Shown: positions 35,682 to 44,482, numbered from the stretch's first letter. The stretch: 64,000 nucleotides of DNA from Rhodospirillales bacterium (GCA_018432935.1 JAHDSF010000017.1:248001-312000), one strand, 5' to 3'. Numbers and translations are program-made. The notes: generated by a model not told the origin, from the letters alone.

Positions 35682-36341
35682 TCATGCGCGGTGAGGCATG
35701 ACGGCAGCAACCCGCACCTCGCCTTCTTCCGCCGGGTCCCGCTCGAGCTCGGCGCCGACCTCTGCGGCCAGGGTCCGGATCAGCACCCCGACCACGTTGC
35801 GGGCCGTCAGAGACTCGCCCCCGACATGGTCGTCCAGCGCCGCTGCCATGTCTTCGGACGGCCGCGCCCCAACCCCTGCGGCCTGAACCGCCACCCCGAC
35901 CCCGGCGTCAAGCGACACCAGCCGTACCCGCACGGTCCCGCCGCGCGGCAGACAATCGAAACCGGCAAGGATGAGGTTCAGCACCAGCTTGCCGGACAGC
36001 AGCCCGATCTCGCTTGGCTCGTCGGCCTCCTCCGGCCACTCCAGGCGGACGCTGCCGTCCCTGAAGAGGTCGGCCGAGACCTGGCGCAACCCCTTGACCG
36101 TCATCTTGCCGCCCGCCTCGCCTCCCATGCCGAACGCCAGGCGGTAGAACTGCAGCCGGCGCGTCAACTGCTGCCCGCTGCGGCGGACCAGCAGCAGGGC
36201 GTCGCCGCCGTTCTCGGGATCCTCCTCGTACAGCTCCAGGCCCGCATTCACCGCGCCGGCCGGACTGACCAGGTCGTGGCACAGGCGGGAACACAGGAAG
36301 CGGGCCAGCGCCGCCCCCGGGGTTTCCTCCGGTCCCCTCAT
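35682..36341 (-). CDS. chpT: ChpT-like histidine phosphotransferase
   Basis: 219 residues. The phosphorylatable His22 lies in the motif SRLCHDLVSPAGAV, the hallmark of ChpT and related HWE-type dimerisation domains. The rest forms a degenerate ATPase-like domain (ending around ARNVVGVLIRTLAAEVG). In Caulobacter ChpT passes phosphate from CckA to CtrA and CpdR. Here it is the gene before cheA, so it may be co-transcribed with chemotaxis genes. The ATG at 36341 has AGGAG six bases upstream; an ATG two codons earlier touches that site and is rejected. Confidence 0.85.
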   Translation of the reverse strand: MRGPEETPGAALARFLCSRLCHDLVSPAGAVNAGLELYEEDPENGGDALLLVRRSGQQLTRRLQFYRLAFGMGGEAGGKMTVKGLRQVSADLFRDGSVRLEWPEEADEPSEIGLLSGKLVLNLILAGFDCLPRGGTVRVRLVSLDAGVGVAVQAAGVGARPSEDMAAALDDHVGGESLTARNVVGVLIRTLAAEVGAELERDPAEEGEVRVAAVMPHRA

Positions 36342-36444
36342 ACGCATCTCCTTTGCCGCATGCCCTAACAATAAGGGGTTGCCGCGGCCGTGTCACCCGC
36401 GGCGCTTGCGCGACGCTCCGATCTGGTCCAAGAATCATCCCGTC

Positions 36445-37662
36445 ATGCGCGAGCTTGCCCTGCCGCCGCCGCTGCCGCCGGCCGCCGCTCTGTACGGTCC
36501 CGAGACGTCGGGCAAGGATTCCTTGCGCGAGTTCGCGTGCGCGCTGCAAGCGCGGGGCTGGCGCGTCGGCGGCATCCTGCAGGAGAACCTGCGGCGCGAA
36601 GATGGCGAGAAGCTCGGCATCGATGCGATCGAGGTCGATACCGGCCGCCGGATACCCATCGTCCGCTACACCGAGACCCACCTCGCCGAACGGATCTGCG
36701 GCCTCGACACCGGTCTCCTGACCGAGGCGACTGCAGCGCTCCGGCGAGCGATCGCCGAGCATGTCGATCTCCTGGTTGTCGAGAAGTTCAGCGGCCAGGA
36801 GAAGGAGGGAGGCGGGCTCGCGGACGAGATCCTGATGGCCATGGCCGAAGGGGTCCCCACCCTGGTCGCGGTGTCGCTTGACGCGTTCGACCGTTGGAGC
36901 GCCGTCACCGGAGGGCTCGGGGTCCTGCTGCCGATGGAGGCCGACGCGTTCTGGCGCTGGTGGGGCCCGCATCGCCTGTACCGGGATCTGCTCCTCGGCC
37001 TGGGCGAGGGCGAGGTACGGCGCGTCTCGGTCGGCCGCGACCTGGTGTGCGTGGAAAGCGACGCCGGCTGCGGGCTTGCTTATGCCTGGCCGGGCGAAGC
37101 ATCGTCAGCCCCCCTACCCGACGTTGCCGGCAAGCCCCTCAAGGAAGTTGCGGCGCTGGCGCTGTCCTGCGACCGCGGCCGGGCGGCGATCGGGGTCGCC
37201 GCCATCAACGCCTTCTACAACCGCGCCGACCTCGCCGAAAGCGCTGGCAACGGCCTCGACCTGGTCGCCGCCGCCGACGGCCCGGTGTGCTCGGTCGGCC
37301 GCTTCCCCGGGCTGCAGGAGCGGCGCGACGACTGGAGCGTGATCGAGCGCGAGCCACACGAGGGCGAGTATCCGGCCACCGCCGCGCCCTGGCTGCTGCC
37401 GCGACACGAGTGGACCGTGGTGACCGCGTCTTCCCTGGTCGACCATTCGCTGCCCGGCCTGCTGGCAGCGCGGGGCACCGGCCGGATCGCCCTGGTTGGC
37501 CCCTCGACGCCGCTCAGCGCCCGGCTGCACGCCTACGGCGTCGAGGTACTGGCCGGCTTCGTCGTGAGCGACTCCGCCGCCTGCGCCCGAGCGGTCGCGG
37601 CGGGAGCTTGCTTCCGCGAGATCAGGCCGTACGGCCGGATGGCGACCCTGGCGTCATCGTAG
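36445..37662 (+). CDS. DUF2478-DUF364-like fusion protein, metal/molybdenum-linked, unknown function
   Basis: 405 residues in two parts. Residues ~10-175 resemble DUF2478 NTP-binding proteins found near molybdenum transport genes: ALYGPETSGKDSLREF is a P-loop-like start with Asp after GK, then GWRVGGILQEN and LLVVEKFSGQEKEGGG. Residues ~230-400 resemble DUF364/DUF4213 heavy-metal-chelation proteins (AAINAFYNRADL; LVDHSLPGLLA; VALVGPSTPLSARL-like). It is convergent with mobA, which supports a molybdenum or other metal theme. No reaction is known. The ATG at 36445 was chosen because upstream codons run into the chpT promoter region. Confidence 0.65.
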   Translation: MRELALPPPLPPAAALYGPETSGKDSLREFACALQARGWRVGGILQENLRREDGEKLGIDAIEVDTGRRIPIVRYTETHLAERICGLDTGLLTEATAALRRAIAEHVDLLVVEKFSGQEKEGGGLADEILMAMAEGVPTLVAVSLDAFDRWSAVTGGLGVLLPMEADAFWRWWGPHRLYRDLLLGLGEGEVRRVSVGRDLVCVESDAGCGLAYAWPGEASSAPLPDVAGKPLKEVAALALSCDRGRAAIGVAAINAFYNRADLAESAGNGLDLVAAADGPVCSVGRFPGLQERRDDWSVIEREPHEGEYPATAAPWLLPRHEWTVVTASSLVDHSLPGLLAARGTGRIALVGPSTPLSARLHAYGVEVLAGFVVSDSAACARAVAAGACFREIRPYGRMATLASS

Positions 37663-37667
37663 GCGAA

Positions 37668-37689
37668 CCGGAATGCCTCTGCGTTCCGG
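37668..37689. terminator. Hairpin between two convergent genes
   Basis: CCGGAATGC (37668-37676) pairs with GCGTTCCGG (37681-37689) around a CTCT loop, with one G-T wobble. It lies midway between the DUF2478/DUF364-like gene and mobA, which converge. There is no long T-run on either side, so it would be a weak or Rho-assisted terminator. Confidence 0.5.
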
Positions 37690-37719
37690 CCCCCGAGTCG
37701 CGCGTCAATGATCTTGAAG

Positions 37720-38343
37720 CTAGGCCAGGGCGCGGGCCATCTCCTCGGCGGCCGAAAGGTCCTCCTGCGTGTTGGCGTTGAAAAACGGATCGACCGCCTC
37801 GACCGGAAAGGTAACCTCGACCACCCGGCTGCGGTACATCCAACGGGCGACGCCGAGATCGGGGGTCTTCCGCAGCGCCGCCGCCAACGACGAGGCCATC
37901 GTCACCGGCCACAGCGCGCACAGGGGATGGGTGCGTCCGGCCGAGGTGGCGCAGGCTATCTCGGCTCCCGATTGCCGCAGCGCCGAACGCAGGGCCTCGG
38001 CGAGGTCCCGCGGCAGGAAGGGAGTGTCGCACGGCACCGTCAGAAGGTAGTGGGCGCCCGACCGATGGTTGGCCGCCCAGCGCATTCCGGTCAGCACCCC
38101 GGCCAGGGGGCCGCGCCCGCCATCGGGAGCGTCGGCGACCGCCGGAAGGCCGAACCGCGCGTATCGCGAAAGATCGCCGTTCGCGCTGAGGACGATCGCG
38201 GCGACCTGGGGTGCCAGGCGGTCGAGGACGTGTGCCAGGAGCGGCTTGCCGGCAAGCGGCAGCAGGGCCTTGTCGCGATGACCCATGCGCATTGCCCTGC
38301 CGCCGGCAACCACCACGCCGATCGGGGCCGCCGCAGAGGTCAT
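37720..38343 (-). CDS. mobA: Molybdenum cofactor guanylyltransferase MobA
   Basis: 207 residues. The nucleotidyltransferase motif VVVAGGRAMRMGHRDKALLPL, with GRGPLAGVLTGM and the metal site LLTVPCDTPFLP, is typical of MobA. This enzyme joins GMP to molybdopterin to form the MGD cofactor. The N-terminal loop reads AGGRAMRMG rather than AGGxSxRMG. The ATG at 38343 overlaps the stop of the sugar ABC permease by four bases, an odd place for mobA that suggests read-through from the transporter operon. Confidence 0.9.
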   Translation of the reverse strand: MTSAAAPIGVVVAGGRAMRMGHRDKALLPLAGKPLLAHVLDRLAPQVAAIVLSANGDLSRYARFGLPAVADAPDGGRGPLAGVLTGMRWAANHRSGAHYLLTVPCDTPFLPRDLAEALRSALRQSGAEIACATSAGRTHPLCALWPVTMASSLAAALRKTPDLGVARWMYRSRVVEVTFPVEAVDPFFNANTQEDLSAAEEMARALA

Positions 38344-39209
38344 TCCTTGATGGCGCCCGTCATGCTCGAAACGTAATGCTCGACGAAGAACGAGTACAGG
38401 ATCGCCACCGGCAGCGACCCGAGCAGTGCCCCGGCCATCAGCGACCCCCAATGCCAGACGTCGCCCTCGACCAGCTCGGTGAGCACGCCGACCGGAATGG
38501 TCTTGTGGTCGGTCGAGGAGATGAAGGTGAGCGCATAGATGAACTCGTTCCACGACAGCGTGAAGGCGAAGATGCCGGCCGAAATCAGACCGGGGACCGA
38601 CAAGGGCAGAACGATCTTGAGCAGGATCTGCAGTCGCGAGGCGCCGTCGATCAGGGCGCATTCCTCCAGTTCGTAAGGAATGGTCTTGAAATAGCCCATC
38701 AGGAGCCAAGTGGCAAACGGGATGAGGAAGGTCGGATAGGTCAGGATCAGCGACCACTTGGTGTCGAAAAGGCCGAAATCAAAGACCATGGTGGCGAGTG
38801 GAATGAACAGAATGGAAGGCGGCACCAGGTAGGCCAGGAAGATCGCTGCGCCGACCATTTCCGAGCCGCGGAAGCGCAGCCGCTGGATCGCGTATGCGGC
38901 GGTCACGGAGGCGAACAGCGAGAGAAACGTCGAGGCCACCGAGACGATCATGGTGGTCACGAACCATTCGGGAAAATGAGTCTGGAACAGCAGCTTCTTG
39001 ATGTGGTCGAGTGTCGGATGGATGACCCAGAAGGGATTGCGTCCGAGATCGTATAGCTCCTCGTTCGGCTTGAATGTCGTGATGACCATCCAGTAGAACG
39101 GGAACAGCAGGATGATCAGGAAAATGGCCAGCGGAATGTAGACGGTGACCACCCGCTTGGGCAGCGTCACCAGATAGTCCATTCCTCCCAGTTCTTCTTT
39201 TTTCGCCAT
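38340..39209 (-). CDS. Sugar-type ABC transporter permease (MalG family)
   Basis: 289 residues with six predicted membrane helices. The EAA loop is around LEECALIDGASRLQILLKIVLPLSVPGLISA, which docks on the ATPase. The size and N-terminal FPFYWMVITTFKP are typical of MalG-like subunits. It lies four bases after the MalF-like permease and overlaps mobA. The substrate is unknown; CUT1-type systems carry oligosaccharides, polyols or glycerol phosphate. Confidence 0.92.
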   Translation of the reverse strand: MAKKEELGGMDYLVTLPKRVVTVYIPLAIFLIILLFPFYWMVITTFKPNEELYDLGRNPFWVIHPTLDHIKKLLFQTHFPEWFVTTMIVSVASTFLSLFASVTAAYAIQRLRFRGSEMVGAAIFLAYLVPPSILFIPLATMVFDFGLFDTKWSLILTYPTFLIPFATWLLMGYFKTIPYELEECALIDGASRLQILLKIVLPLSVPGLISAGIFAFTLSWNEFIYALTFISSTDHKTIPVGVLTELVEGDVWHWGSLMAGALLGSLPVAILYSFFVEHYVSSMTGAIKE

Positions 39210-39213
39210 CGTT

Positions 39214-40161
39214 CTACTCCGACTGCCACTTGCGCTTCTGCAGGCCGAAGAAACTGATCAGGATGGCCGCCGCGAGGATCGGGATCATCGCCGAGGCGAT
39301 AGCCGCGCCCTCCCCTAGGCTGCCGCCCGGAATCGCCCGCTGGAACGCCAGCGTCGCCATGAGATGGGTGGAGTTGACCGGACCACCGCGCGTCAAGACG
39401 TAGATCAGCTGGAAATCGGTGAACGTGAAGATGACCGAGAAGGTCATCACCACGGCAATGATCGGCGTCAGCTGCGGGAAGGTCACATAGCGGAACTTCT
39501 GCCATGGCGAGGCTCCGTCCAGCACCGCCGCCTCGTAAAGCGTCGGCGATATGGTCTGCAGTCCGGCCAGGAGCGAGATCGCCACGAACGGAATGCCGCG
39601 CCAGATGTTGGCGATGATGACCGAGGCGCGCGCCCAGTTGGGGCGGCCCAGGAAATCGATGTACTCGTCGATCAGGCCGAGCTTCACCAGGCTCCAGCTG
39701 ATGATCGAAAACTGGGAATCGTAGATCCACCAGAAGGCGATCGCCGACAGCACGGTCGGAATGATCCACGGCAGAAGCACGACGGCGCGGATCAGCGCCT
39801 TAAAAGGAACGCGCTCGTTCAGGACGAGGGCCAGCCACAGCCCGAGGCCGAACTTGAAGACCGACGCGATCACCGTGTAGAGGACGGTGTTGAATACGGA
39901 AAGCCTGAAGACATCGTCGCGCACCAGGAATTCGAAGTTCGCAAGGCCGATGAAAAAGCCTTCCCCGCCGATCCGCTGGTTTGTCATGGCGAGCCAGACA
40001 CCCAGCCCCAGCGGATAGGTCAGGAAGACCAGCAGCAGGATGGCCAGGGGCAACATGAAGATGAAGCCCAGGAAATTGCGGCTGTTGAGCAGACGTGCGA
40101 CCAGGCTCGGCTCGGGAATCACGTCCGGCCGCACGCGGGCGGCGGCTTCTCGTGCGCTCAC
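39214..40161 (-). CDS. Sugar-type ABC transporter permease (MalF family)
   Basis: 315 residues with a short cytoplasmic N-terminus, six membrane helices and the EAA loop LYEAAVLDGASPWQKFRYVTFPQLTPI. The first helix region, GFIFMLPLAILLLVFLTYPLG, is typical of MalF-like CUT1 permeases. It follows the binding-protein gene after an 83-base gap holding a strong stem-loop. It would form a heterodimer with the MalG-like protein downstream. Confidence 0.92.
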   Translation of the reverse strand: MSAREAAARVRPDVIPEPSLVARLLNSRNFLGFIFMLPLAILLLVFLTYPLGLGVWLAMTNQRIGGEGFFIGLANFEFLVRDDVFRLSVFNTVLYTVIASVFKFGLGLWLALVLNERVPFKALIRAVVLLPWIIPTVLSAIAFWWIYDSQFSIISWSLVKLGLIDEYIDFLGRPNWARASVIIANIWRGIPFVAISLLAGLQTISPTLYEAAVLDGASPWQKFRYVTFPQLTPIIAVVMTFSVIFTFTDFQLIYVLTRGGPVNSTHLMATLAFQRAIPGGSLGEGAAIASAMIPILAAAILISFFGLQKRKWQSE

Positions 40162-40199
40162 TCGGGCAACCTCGTTCGGCTAGCGTTGCTGGGCAACGA

Positions 40200-40233
40200 A
40201 AGGTGACGCCCCCGTTGCCGGGGACGTCACCTT
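40200..40233 (-). terminator. Attenuator-like stem-loop after the first sugar-binding-protein gene
   Basis: AAGGTGACG (40200-40208) pairs with CGTCACCTT (40225-40233), and the inner CCCCG pairs with CGGGG around TTGC. It lies between the binding protein and the permease gene. It would protect the upstream message and reduce permease expression. Confidence 0.6.
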
Positions 40234-40244
40234 CTAGACAGAGA

Positions 40245-41543
40245 TCAGCCGTAGTAGCGACGCGCTTTCCGCTCGGCGTTCGCCGCCGCGTCCTTCGGGC
40301 TGGCCGAACCGAGGGCAGCCTCGGCCACCATGTCGAGCAGGATGTAGTCGGCCATGACCGCCGCCGACGCGTATCCCATGGTCCCGGCGTAGCCGTTGGG
40401 CAACATCCGCTTCATGGTATCGCGGTAGGGGGTGATCTTGGGATCCGACGTCCAGATCGGGTTCTTGTCGTAATAGTTCAGCGTATGGGTGAAGTACCCG
40501 ATCGATGCCGCCTGCCACTTCGTGTACTGCGGATCCTCGAACATGAAGGCCATGTAGGCCTTCGCCGCCTTCGGATACTTCGAGTACTTGAAGATCATCG
40601 CCGAGGTCAGCAGGTGCAACTCGGTCGGCTTGCCGATCGGGCCGACCGGATAGGGCGCGTGGAAGATGTCGTCGGTCATCGGGTTCTTGTCGTTCTTGGC
40701 GGCGACCCAGATCGAGATGCCGTTGTTGGTGACGCTGACGAGATCCGACAGGAACGCCTTGTTGTTATGCGGATCGAGCCACGAGGCGGTGCCGGGAACG
40801 AAATTGGCGGCCAGTTCCTTGACGTACTCCAGCGCCTTGATCGTCTCGGGGCTGTTGATCGCCACCTTGTTGTTCTCGTCGACCATCTTGCCGCCGAACG
40901 ACCAGATCAGCTGGTGGGTCCAGCCGCTGCCGTCGCCGACCGCATGCCCGAGCGCAAAGCCGATCGGGTGATTGGCCTTCTTCAGGGCCTGGGCCATCTT
41001 CAGGTAGTCGTCGAAGTTCTTCGGGAACTCCTTGAAGCCGGCCTGTTCGAGATACGACTTGCGATACGCGAGGCACTGCCCCGAGGCGCCGAAGGGCAGG
41101 CATATCCAGCGGTTCTTGCGGGTTCCGTAGGCCTTGGCCGCCGGCACCCAACCCTCGTACTTCTTGCCGAGGTAGTCGGCGACGTCGGTGACGTCGACCA
41201 GCTTGTCGGGATACTGGTGCGCGTCGTCGTACCAGCCGAAGATGATGTCCGGACCGCTGCCGACGTTGGCGGCGACGGCGGCCTTCGGGCGGATATCCTC
41301 CCAAGACTGGTATTCGAGCTCAACCGGAACGCCGGTCGCTTCGGTGAACTTCTTCGTGTTCTCCTCGAACCCGGTCTGATCGCCCGGGACGAACTTCGTC
41401 CACCGCAGCACCCTCAGCTTGGCGCCCTTTTCGGGCGCCCACTTCTGCTCCTGGGCGGAAGCCAAGCCGGGTGCGCCTACCGTGCCGGCAACCACACCGG
41501 CCGCCCCGAGCCTGAACACGTCACGACGGGTAAACCCACTCAT
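40245..41543 (-). CDS. ABC transporter sugar-binding protein with Tat signal
   Basis: 432 residues of the family-1 extracellular binding proteins. The N-terminus SGFTRRDVFRLGAAGVVAG has a twin-arginine motif and an Ala-rich core ending ASAQE, so export is probably by Tat. The mature part shows family features (VPVELEYQSWEDIRPKAA; GPDIIFGWYDD; KNRWICLPFG). The ATG at 41543 has GAGGAGG six bases upstream; an earlier GTG-like extension is not needed. It is the second gene of the operon after the ATPase. The ligand is unknown. Confidence 0.9.
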   Translation of the reverse strand: MSGFTRRDVFRLGAAGVVAGTVGAPGLASAQEQKWAPEKGAKLRVLRWTKFVPGDQTGFEENTKKFTEATGVPVELEYQSWEDIRPKAAVAANVGSGPDIIFGWYDDAHQYPDKLVDVTDVADYLGKKYEGWVPAAKAYGTRKNRWICLPFGASGQCLAYRKSYLEQAGFKEFPKNFDDYLKMAQALKKANHPIGFALGHAVGDGSGWTHQLIWSFGGKMVDENNKVAINSPETIKALEYVKELAANFVPGTASWLDPHNNKAFLSDLVSVTNNGISIWVAAKNDKNPMTDDIFHAPYPVGPIGKPTELHLLTSAMIFKYSKYPKAAKAYMAFMFEDPQYTKWQAASIGYFTHTLNYYDKNPIWTSDPKITPYRDTMKRMLPNGYAGTMGYASAAVMADYILLDMVAEAALGSASPKDAAANAERKARRYYG

Positions 41544-41622
41544 AACGATCCTCCTCTGTTGGTTATACGGTTGGCTTTGCACCAACGCTTGGTAGCGCTC
41601 CCAACGGGGCGCTGAATCATTG

Positions 41623-41652
41623 GGGGCCTGCGGCGTTTCCGCGGCAGGCCCC
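41623..41652 (-). terminator. Stem-loop between ABC ATPase and binding-protein genes
   Basis: GGGGCCTGC (41623-41631) pairs with GCAGGCCCC (41644-41652), with a further GCG/CGC pairing inside around TTTC. There is no T-run. It lies directly after the ATPase stop and may separate its expression from the binding protein's. Confidence 0.45.
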
Positions 41653-41660
41653 GTCAGAAA

Positions 41661-42743
41661 TCACGCGACGAGGCGCTTGCCGCTTCCTGCGTCGAACAGA
41701 TGCACGCTGTCCAGTTGCGGCCGCACCGCGACCGTCTGCTCGGGTTTCAGGGCCAGGCGGTCTGTGAAAACGGCGCAGACCTGCTCCCCTGCCACCTTGG
41801 CGATGACCTCGATCTCGTCACCGGTCGGCTCGACCACGCCCACCGTCATGTCAACGGTGTCATCACCGGGAGAGGGCGCGATCTGGAAGCTCTTGGGGCG
41901 GACCCCGTAGACGACTTCCTGTCCCTGCTGTCCCGGCGCATTGGGCCGCAGCGGCAGGCGCACGCCCGCCCTGGCTTCCACCCAGACCCTGCCGTCCCGG
42001 CGGCCGATCCGTCCGGGAATGAGGTTCATCGCCGGCGAACCGATGAAGCCCGCCACGAAGAGGTTGTCGGGAGTGTCGAACAGGGTGATCGGGTCACCCA
42101 CCTGCTCGACGATGCCGTCGTGCATCACGACGATGCGGTCGGCCATCGTCATCGCCTCCACCTGATCGTGGGTGACGTAGACGACGGTGGTGCGCAGCTT
42201 GTGGTGCAGCGCCTTGATCTCGGCCCGCATCTGGACGCGCAGCTTGGCGTCGAGGTTCGACAGCGGTTCGTCGAACAGGAACACCAGCGGATCGCGCACA
42301 ATGGCGCGCCCCATCGCGACGCGCTGGCGCTGACCGCCGGAGAGTTGCCGCGGATAGCGTTCCAGGTAGTCGCTCAGATTGAGGATCTCGGCCGCCCGTT
42401 GCACCCGCTCCTGGATCTCGGCCTTCGGCGCCTTCGCCAGCTTCAGGCTGAAGGCCATGTTGTCGAACACCGTCATATGCGGGTAGAGGGCGTAATTCTG
42501 GAACACCATCGCGACGTCGCGATCCTTGGGCGGCAGGTTGTTGACCTGCCGGCCACCGATCAGAATGTCGCCCTTGGTGATCTCTTCCAGCCCGGCGATC
42601 ATGCGCAGCAAGGTCGACTTGCCGCACCCCGATGGGCCGACCAGAACGACGAATTCCTCGTTCTGGATGTCTACGCTGACGCCGTGCAGAACCTCGGTAG
42701 AACCGAAGGCTTTGAAGACGTTACGGATCTCGACGGATGCCAT
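41661..42743 (-). CDS. ugpC: Sugar-type ABC transporter ATPase (UgpC/MalK family)
   Basis: 360 residues. Walker A is GPSGCGKST, the Q-loop is [13 protein letters not shown], the signature is [15 protein letters not shown], Walker B is [10 protein letters not shown], and the switch His is in VTHDQVEAMT. A C-terminal MalK-type OB/TOBE domain follows, from about residue 240. It energises the two permeases downstream. The symbol is a family label; the real substrate is not known. It is the first gene of the operon, unusual in that the binding protein normally comes first. The gap to the divergent GntR gene holds its promoter. Confidence 0.93.
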   Translation of the reverse strand: MASVEIRNVFKAFGSTEVLHGVSVDIQNEEFVVLVGPSGCGKSTLLRMIAGLEEITKGDILIGGRQVNNLPPKDRDVAMVFQNYALYPHMTVFDNMAFSLKLAKAPKAEIQERVQRAAEILNLSDYLERYPRQLSGGQRQRVAMGRAIVRDPLVFLFDEPLSNLDAKLRVQMRAEIKALHHKLRTTVVYVTHDQVEAMTMADRIVVMHDGIVEQVGDPITLFDTPDNLFVAGFIGSPAMNLIPGRIGRRDGRVWVEARAGVRLPLRPNAPGQQGQEVVYGVRPKSFQIAPSPGDDTVDMTVGVVEPTGDEIEVIAKVAGEQVCAVFTDRLALKPEQTVAVRPQLDSVHLFDAGSGKRLVA

Positions 42744-43015
42744 GGCTCCTCGAAGTCTCCTCTCCGGCTTTTCCCAACCATTTGATTATGCGACCGTATT
42801 ACACCAGAATCGCAGCCCAGCCAAGGGCGAAGCGGTAAGGGGCAGGGCTCCGAGCTTGGGTCAAGATATGGTCGACTGCAACCAAAAAATCCCCTCCCCC
42901 CCCTTCTCGCCGTCGACGCCGGGGTATCGCAACGATGTCTCGATCCCCGCGCTCTTTTTCCAAGCGTGCGCGACGCGCCGTTTCCAGGACCCGCGGGGTA
43001 GGCTATGATCGGAAC
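42744..43015. promoter_or_regulatory. Divergent control region between ABC operon 1 and its GntR regulator
   Basis: A 272-base gap between ugpC (-) and gntR (+). The ugpC-proximal part has an AT-rich patch (about 42776-42812) that could hold the operon promoter. A C-rich run is near 42892-42904. No strong palindrome was found, so the operator for the GntR protein is not located. Confidence 0.4.
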
Positions 43016-43756
43016 ATGATGGAAGTGCCGCCTCATGTCGAGATCGCCACCTCGCCGATCCGGCGCTCCAAGCTGAGCGACCAGATCTACGACCAGGTCT
43101 ACCAGCGGATCGCCACCGGCCAATATCCTGCCGACGCCAGGCTGCCGACCGAGCTTGCCCTGGCGCGCGAGTTCGGCACCTCGCGCCCGGTGGTCCGGGA
43201 GGCCCTCGCCGCGCTCAGGGAAGACGGCGTCATCGCCTCTCGCGAGAGGGTCGGCAATTTCGTCATCGGAACTGCCGACCAGATGCGCCTGCGGTTCGTG
43301 CCGCTGGGCAGTCTGACCGACGTCCAGAAGTGCTTCCTGTTCCGGATCGCGCTCGAGGGCGAGGCGGCCTACCTCGCCGCCCTGCACCGGACCGACCAGG
43401 ACATCGCCGCGATCGAGGCCGCGGAGGCCGAGCTCGAGACCCTCGTCGATGCCGGAGAGCCCAGCGTCGACGCCGACTACGCCTTCCACGTCGCCGTCGT
43501 CACCGCCTCGCGAAATCGTTTCTTCCTGGCCACGGTGAGGACCCTGATCAACCACGTCCGCACCGGCATGAGCCTGTGCCGCCGGCTGTCCGTGGTGCAG
43601 CCGGAGCTTCATCTCGACCAGATGAAGAACGAGCACCGTGCCGTGGTCGCCGCGGTGGCCGGGGGCGATGCGCCCGGCGCGCGCTCGGCGATGCGCTATC
43701 ACATCGATAGCTCGCGGCAGCGCGTGTTCGAGGGCCAGCACCTGCTCTCGGCCTGA
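43016..43756 (+). CDS. GntR/FadR-family regulator, linked to ABC operon 1
   Basis: 246 residues. The winged helix-turn-helix (LPTELALAREFGTSRPVVREAL) is followed by an FCD-type domain with LFRIALEGEAAYLAAL and His residues in DYAFHVAVV and NEHRAVVAA. It is divergent from the ATPase gene and so likely controls ABC operon 1. It is clearly paralogous to the regulator at 43780-44466, which faces it. Two ATGs in tandem (43016 and 43019) are equally possible starts. Confidence 0.87.
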   Translation: MMEVPPHVEIATSPIRRSKLSDQIYDQVYQRIATGQYPADARLPTELALAREFGTSRPVVREALAALREDGVIASRERVGNFVIGTADQMRLRFVPLGSLTDVQKCFLFRIALEGEAAYLAALHRTDQDIAAIEAAEAELETLVDAGEPSVDADYAFHVAVVTASRNRFFLATVRTLINHVRTGMSLCRRLSVVQPELHLDQMKNEHRAVVAAVAGGDAPGARSAMRYHIDSSRQRVFEGQHLLSA

Positions 43757-43779
43757 CCCGCGGCTTTCGCCGGCCGCCT

Positions 43780-44466
43780 TCAGCCGAAAAGCCGCCGCCG
43801 CGAGCTCTCGATGTGATCGCGCATGGTCTGGCGTGCCCGCTCGGCGTCGCCGGCGGCGATCGCCTCGACGACCGCCCGGTGCTCCGCCTTGACCAGGCCC
43901 AGGCGCTCCTGGACGCCGACGCCCGACAACTCGCCCGCCAGCTTCATGCCGACCATTACGTGATGCCGCATCGACACCATGACCGACGCGAAGAAACTGA
44001 TGCCGTTGGCGCGGGCCACCGCCTCGTGGAACGCGAAATCCTCGTCGTCGGCCATGTTGCCGGTGGCCGTGGCGGCAGCAAAGGTATCCGCGGTGGCGCC
44101 GATCGCCGCCAGATCCTCCGCGCTGCGGTTGAGGGCCGCCAGGTAGGCCGCCTCGCCCTCGACCGCGGTCCGGAACTCGAAGCACTGGCGGACGTCGCTC
44201 AGGTTGCGCACCGGTGCAAAACCGTCGACAGTCCGCTGCCCCTGGGACAACGGGCGGACGAACGACCCGGCGCCCTGTCGCGACACCACCATGCCTTCAA
44301 CCCGCAGCCGCGCCAGCGTCTCCCGGACCACCGGCCGCGAAACGCCGAATTCCCGGCACAAGGCCGGCTCGGACGGCAGGCGGGACGACAAGGGATAGGT
44401 CCCCTCAAGGATGCGGCCGCGCAGGACCTGATAGAGTTCCTCGCCGCGGATGCCGACCCGCACCAC
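43780..44466 (-). CDS. GntR/FadR-family regulator, last gene of ABC operon 2
   Basis: 228 residues starting at GTG 44466 (GGAGG eight bases upstream). The DNA-binding part (LPSEPALCREFGVSRPVVRE) and FCD domain (FEFRTAVEGEAAYLAALNRS; DFAFHEAVARANG; EHRAVVEAI) match the neighbouring regulator block by block. It lies 16 bases after the RraA-like gene, so it is co-transcribed with ABC operon 2 and is probably its autoregulator. It is convergent with its paralogue, 23 bases apart. Confidence 0.87.
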   Translation of the reverse strand: MVRVGIRGEELYQVLRGRILEGTYPLSSRLPSEPALCREFGVSRPVVRETLARLRVEGMVVSRQGAGSFVRPLSQGQRTVDGFAPVRNLSDVRQCFEFRTAVEGEAAYLAALNRSAEDLAAIGATADTFAAATATGNMADDEDFAFHEAVARANGISFFASVMVSMRHHVMVGMKLAGELSGVGVQERLGLVKAEHRAVVEAIAAGDAERARQTMRDHIESSRRRLFG

Positions 44467-44482
44467 CCCCGTACCCTCCGTC

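Noticed and set aside
42885..42905. C-rich run before the GntR gene as a terminator or repeat
   Set aside because: It is a simple homopolymer-like stretch (CCCCTCCCCCCCCTT) with no pairing partner nearby.
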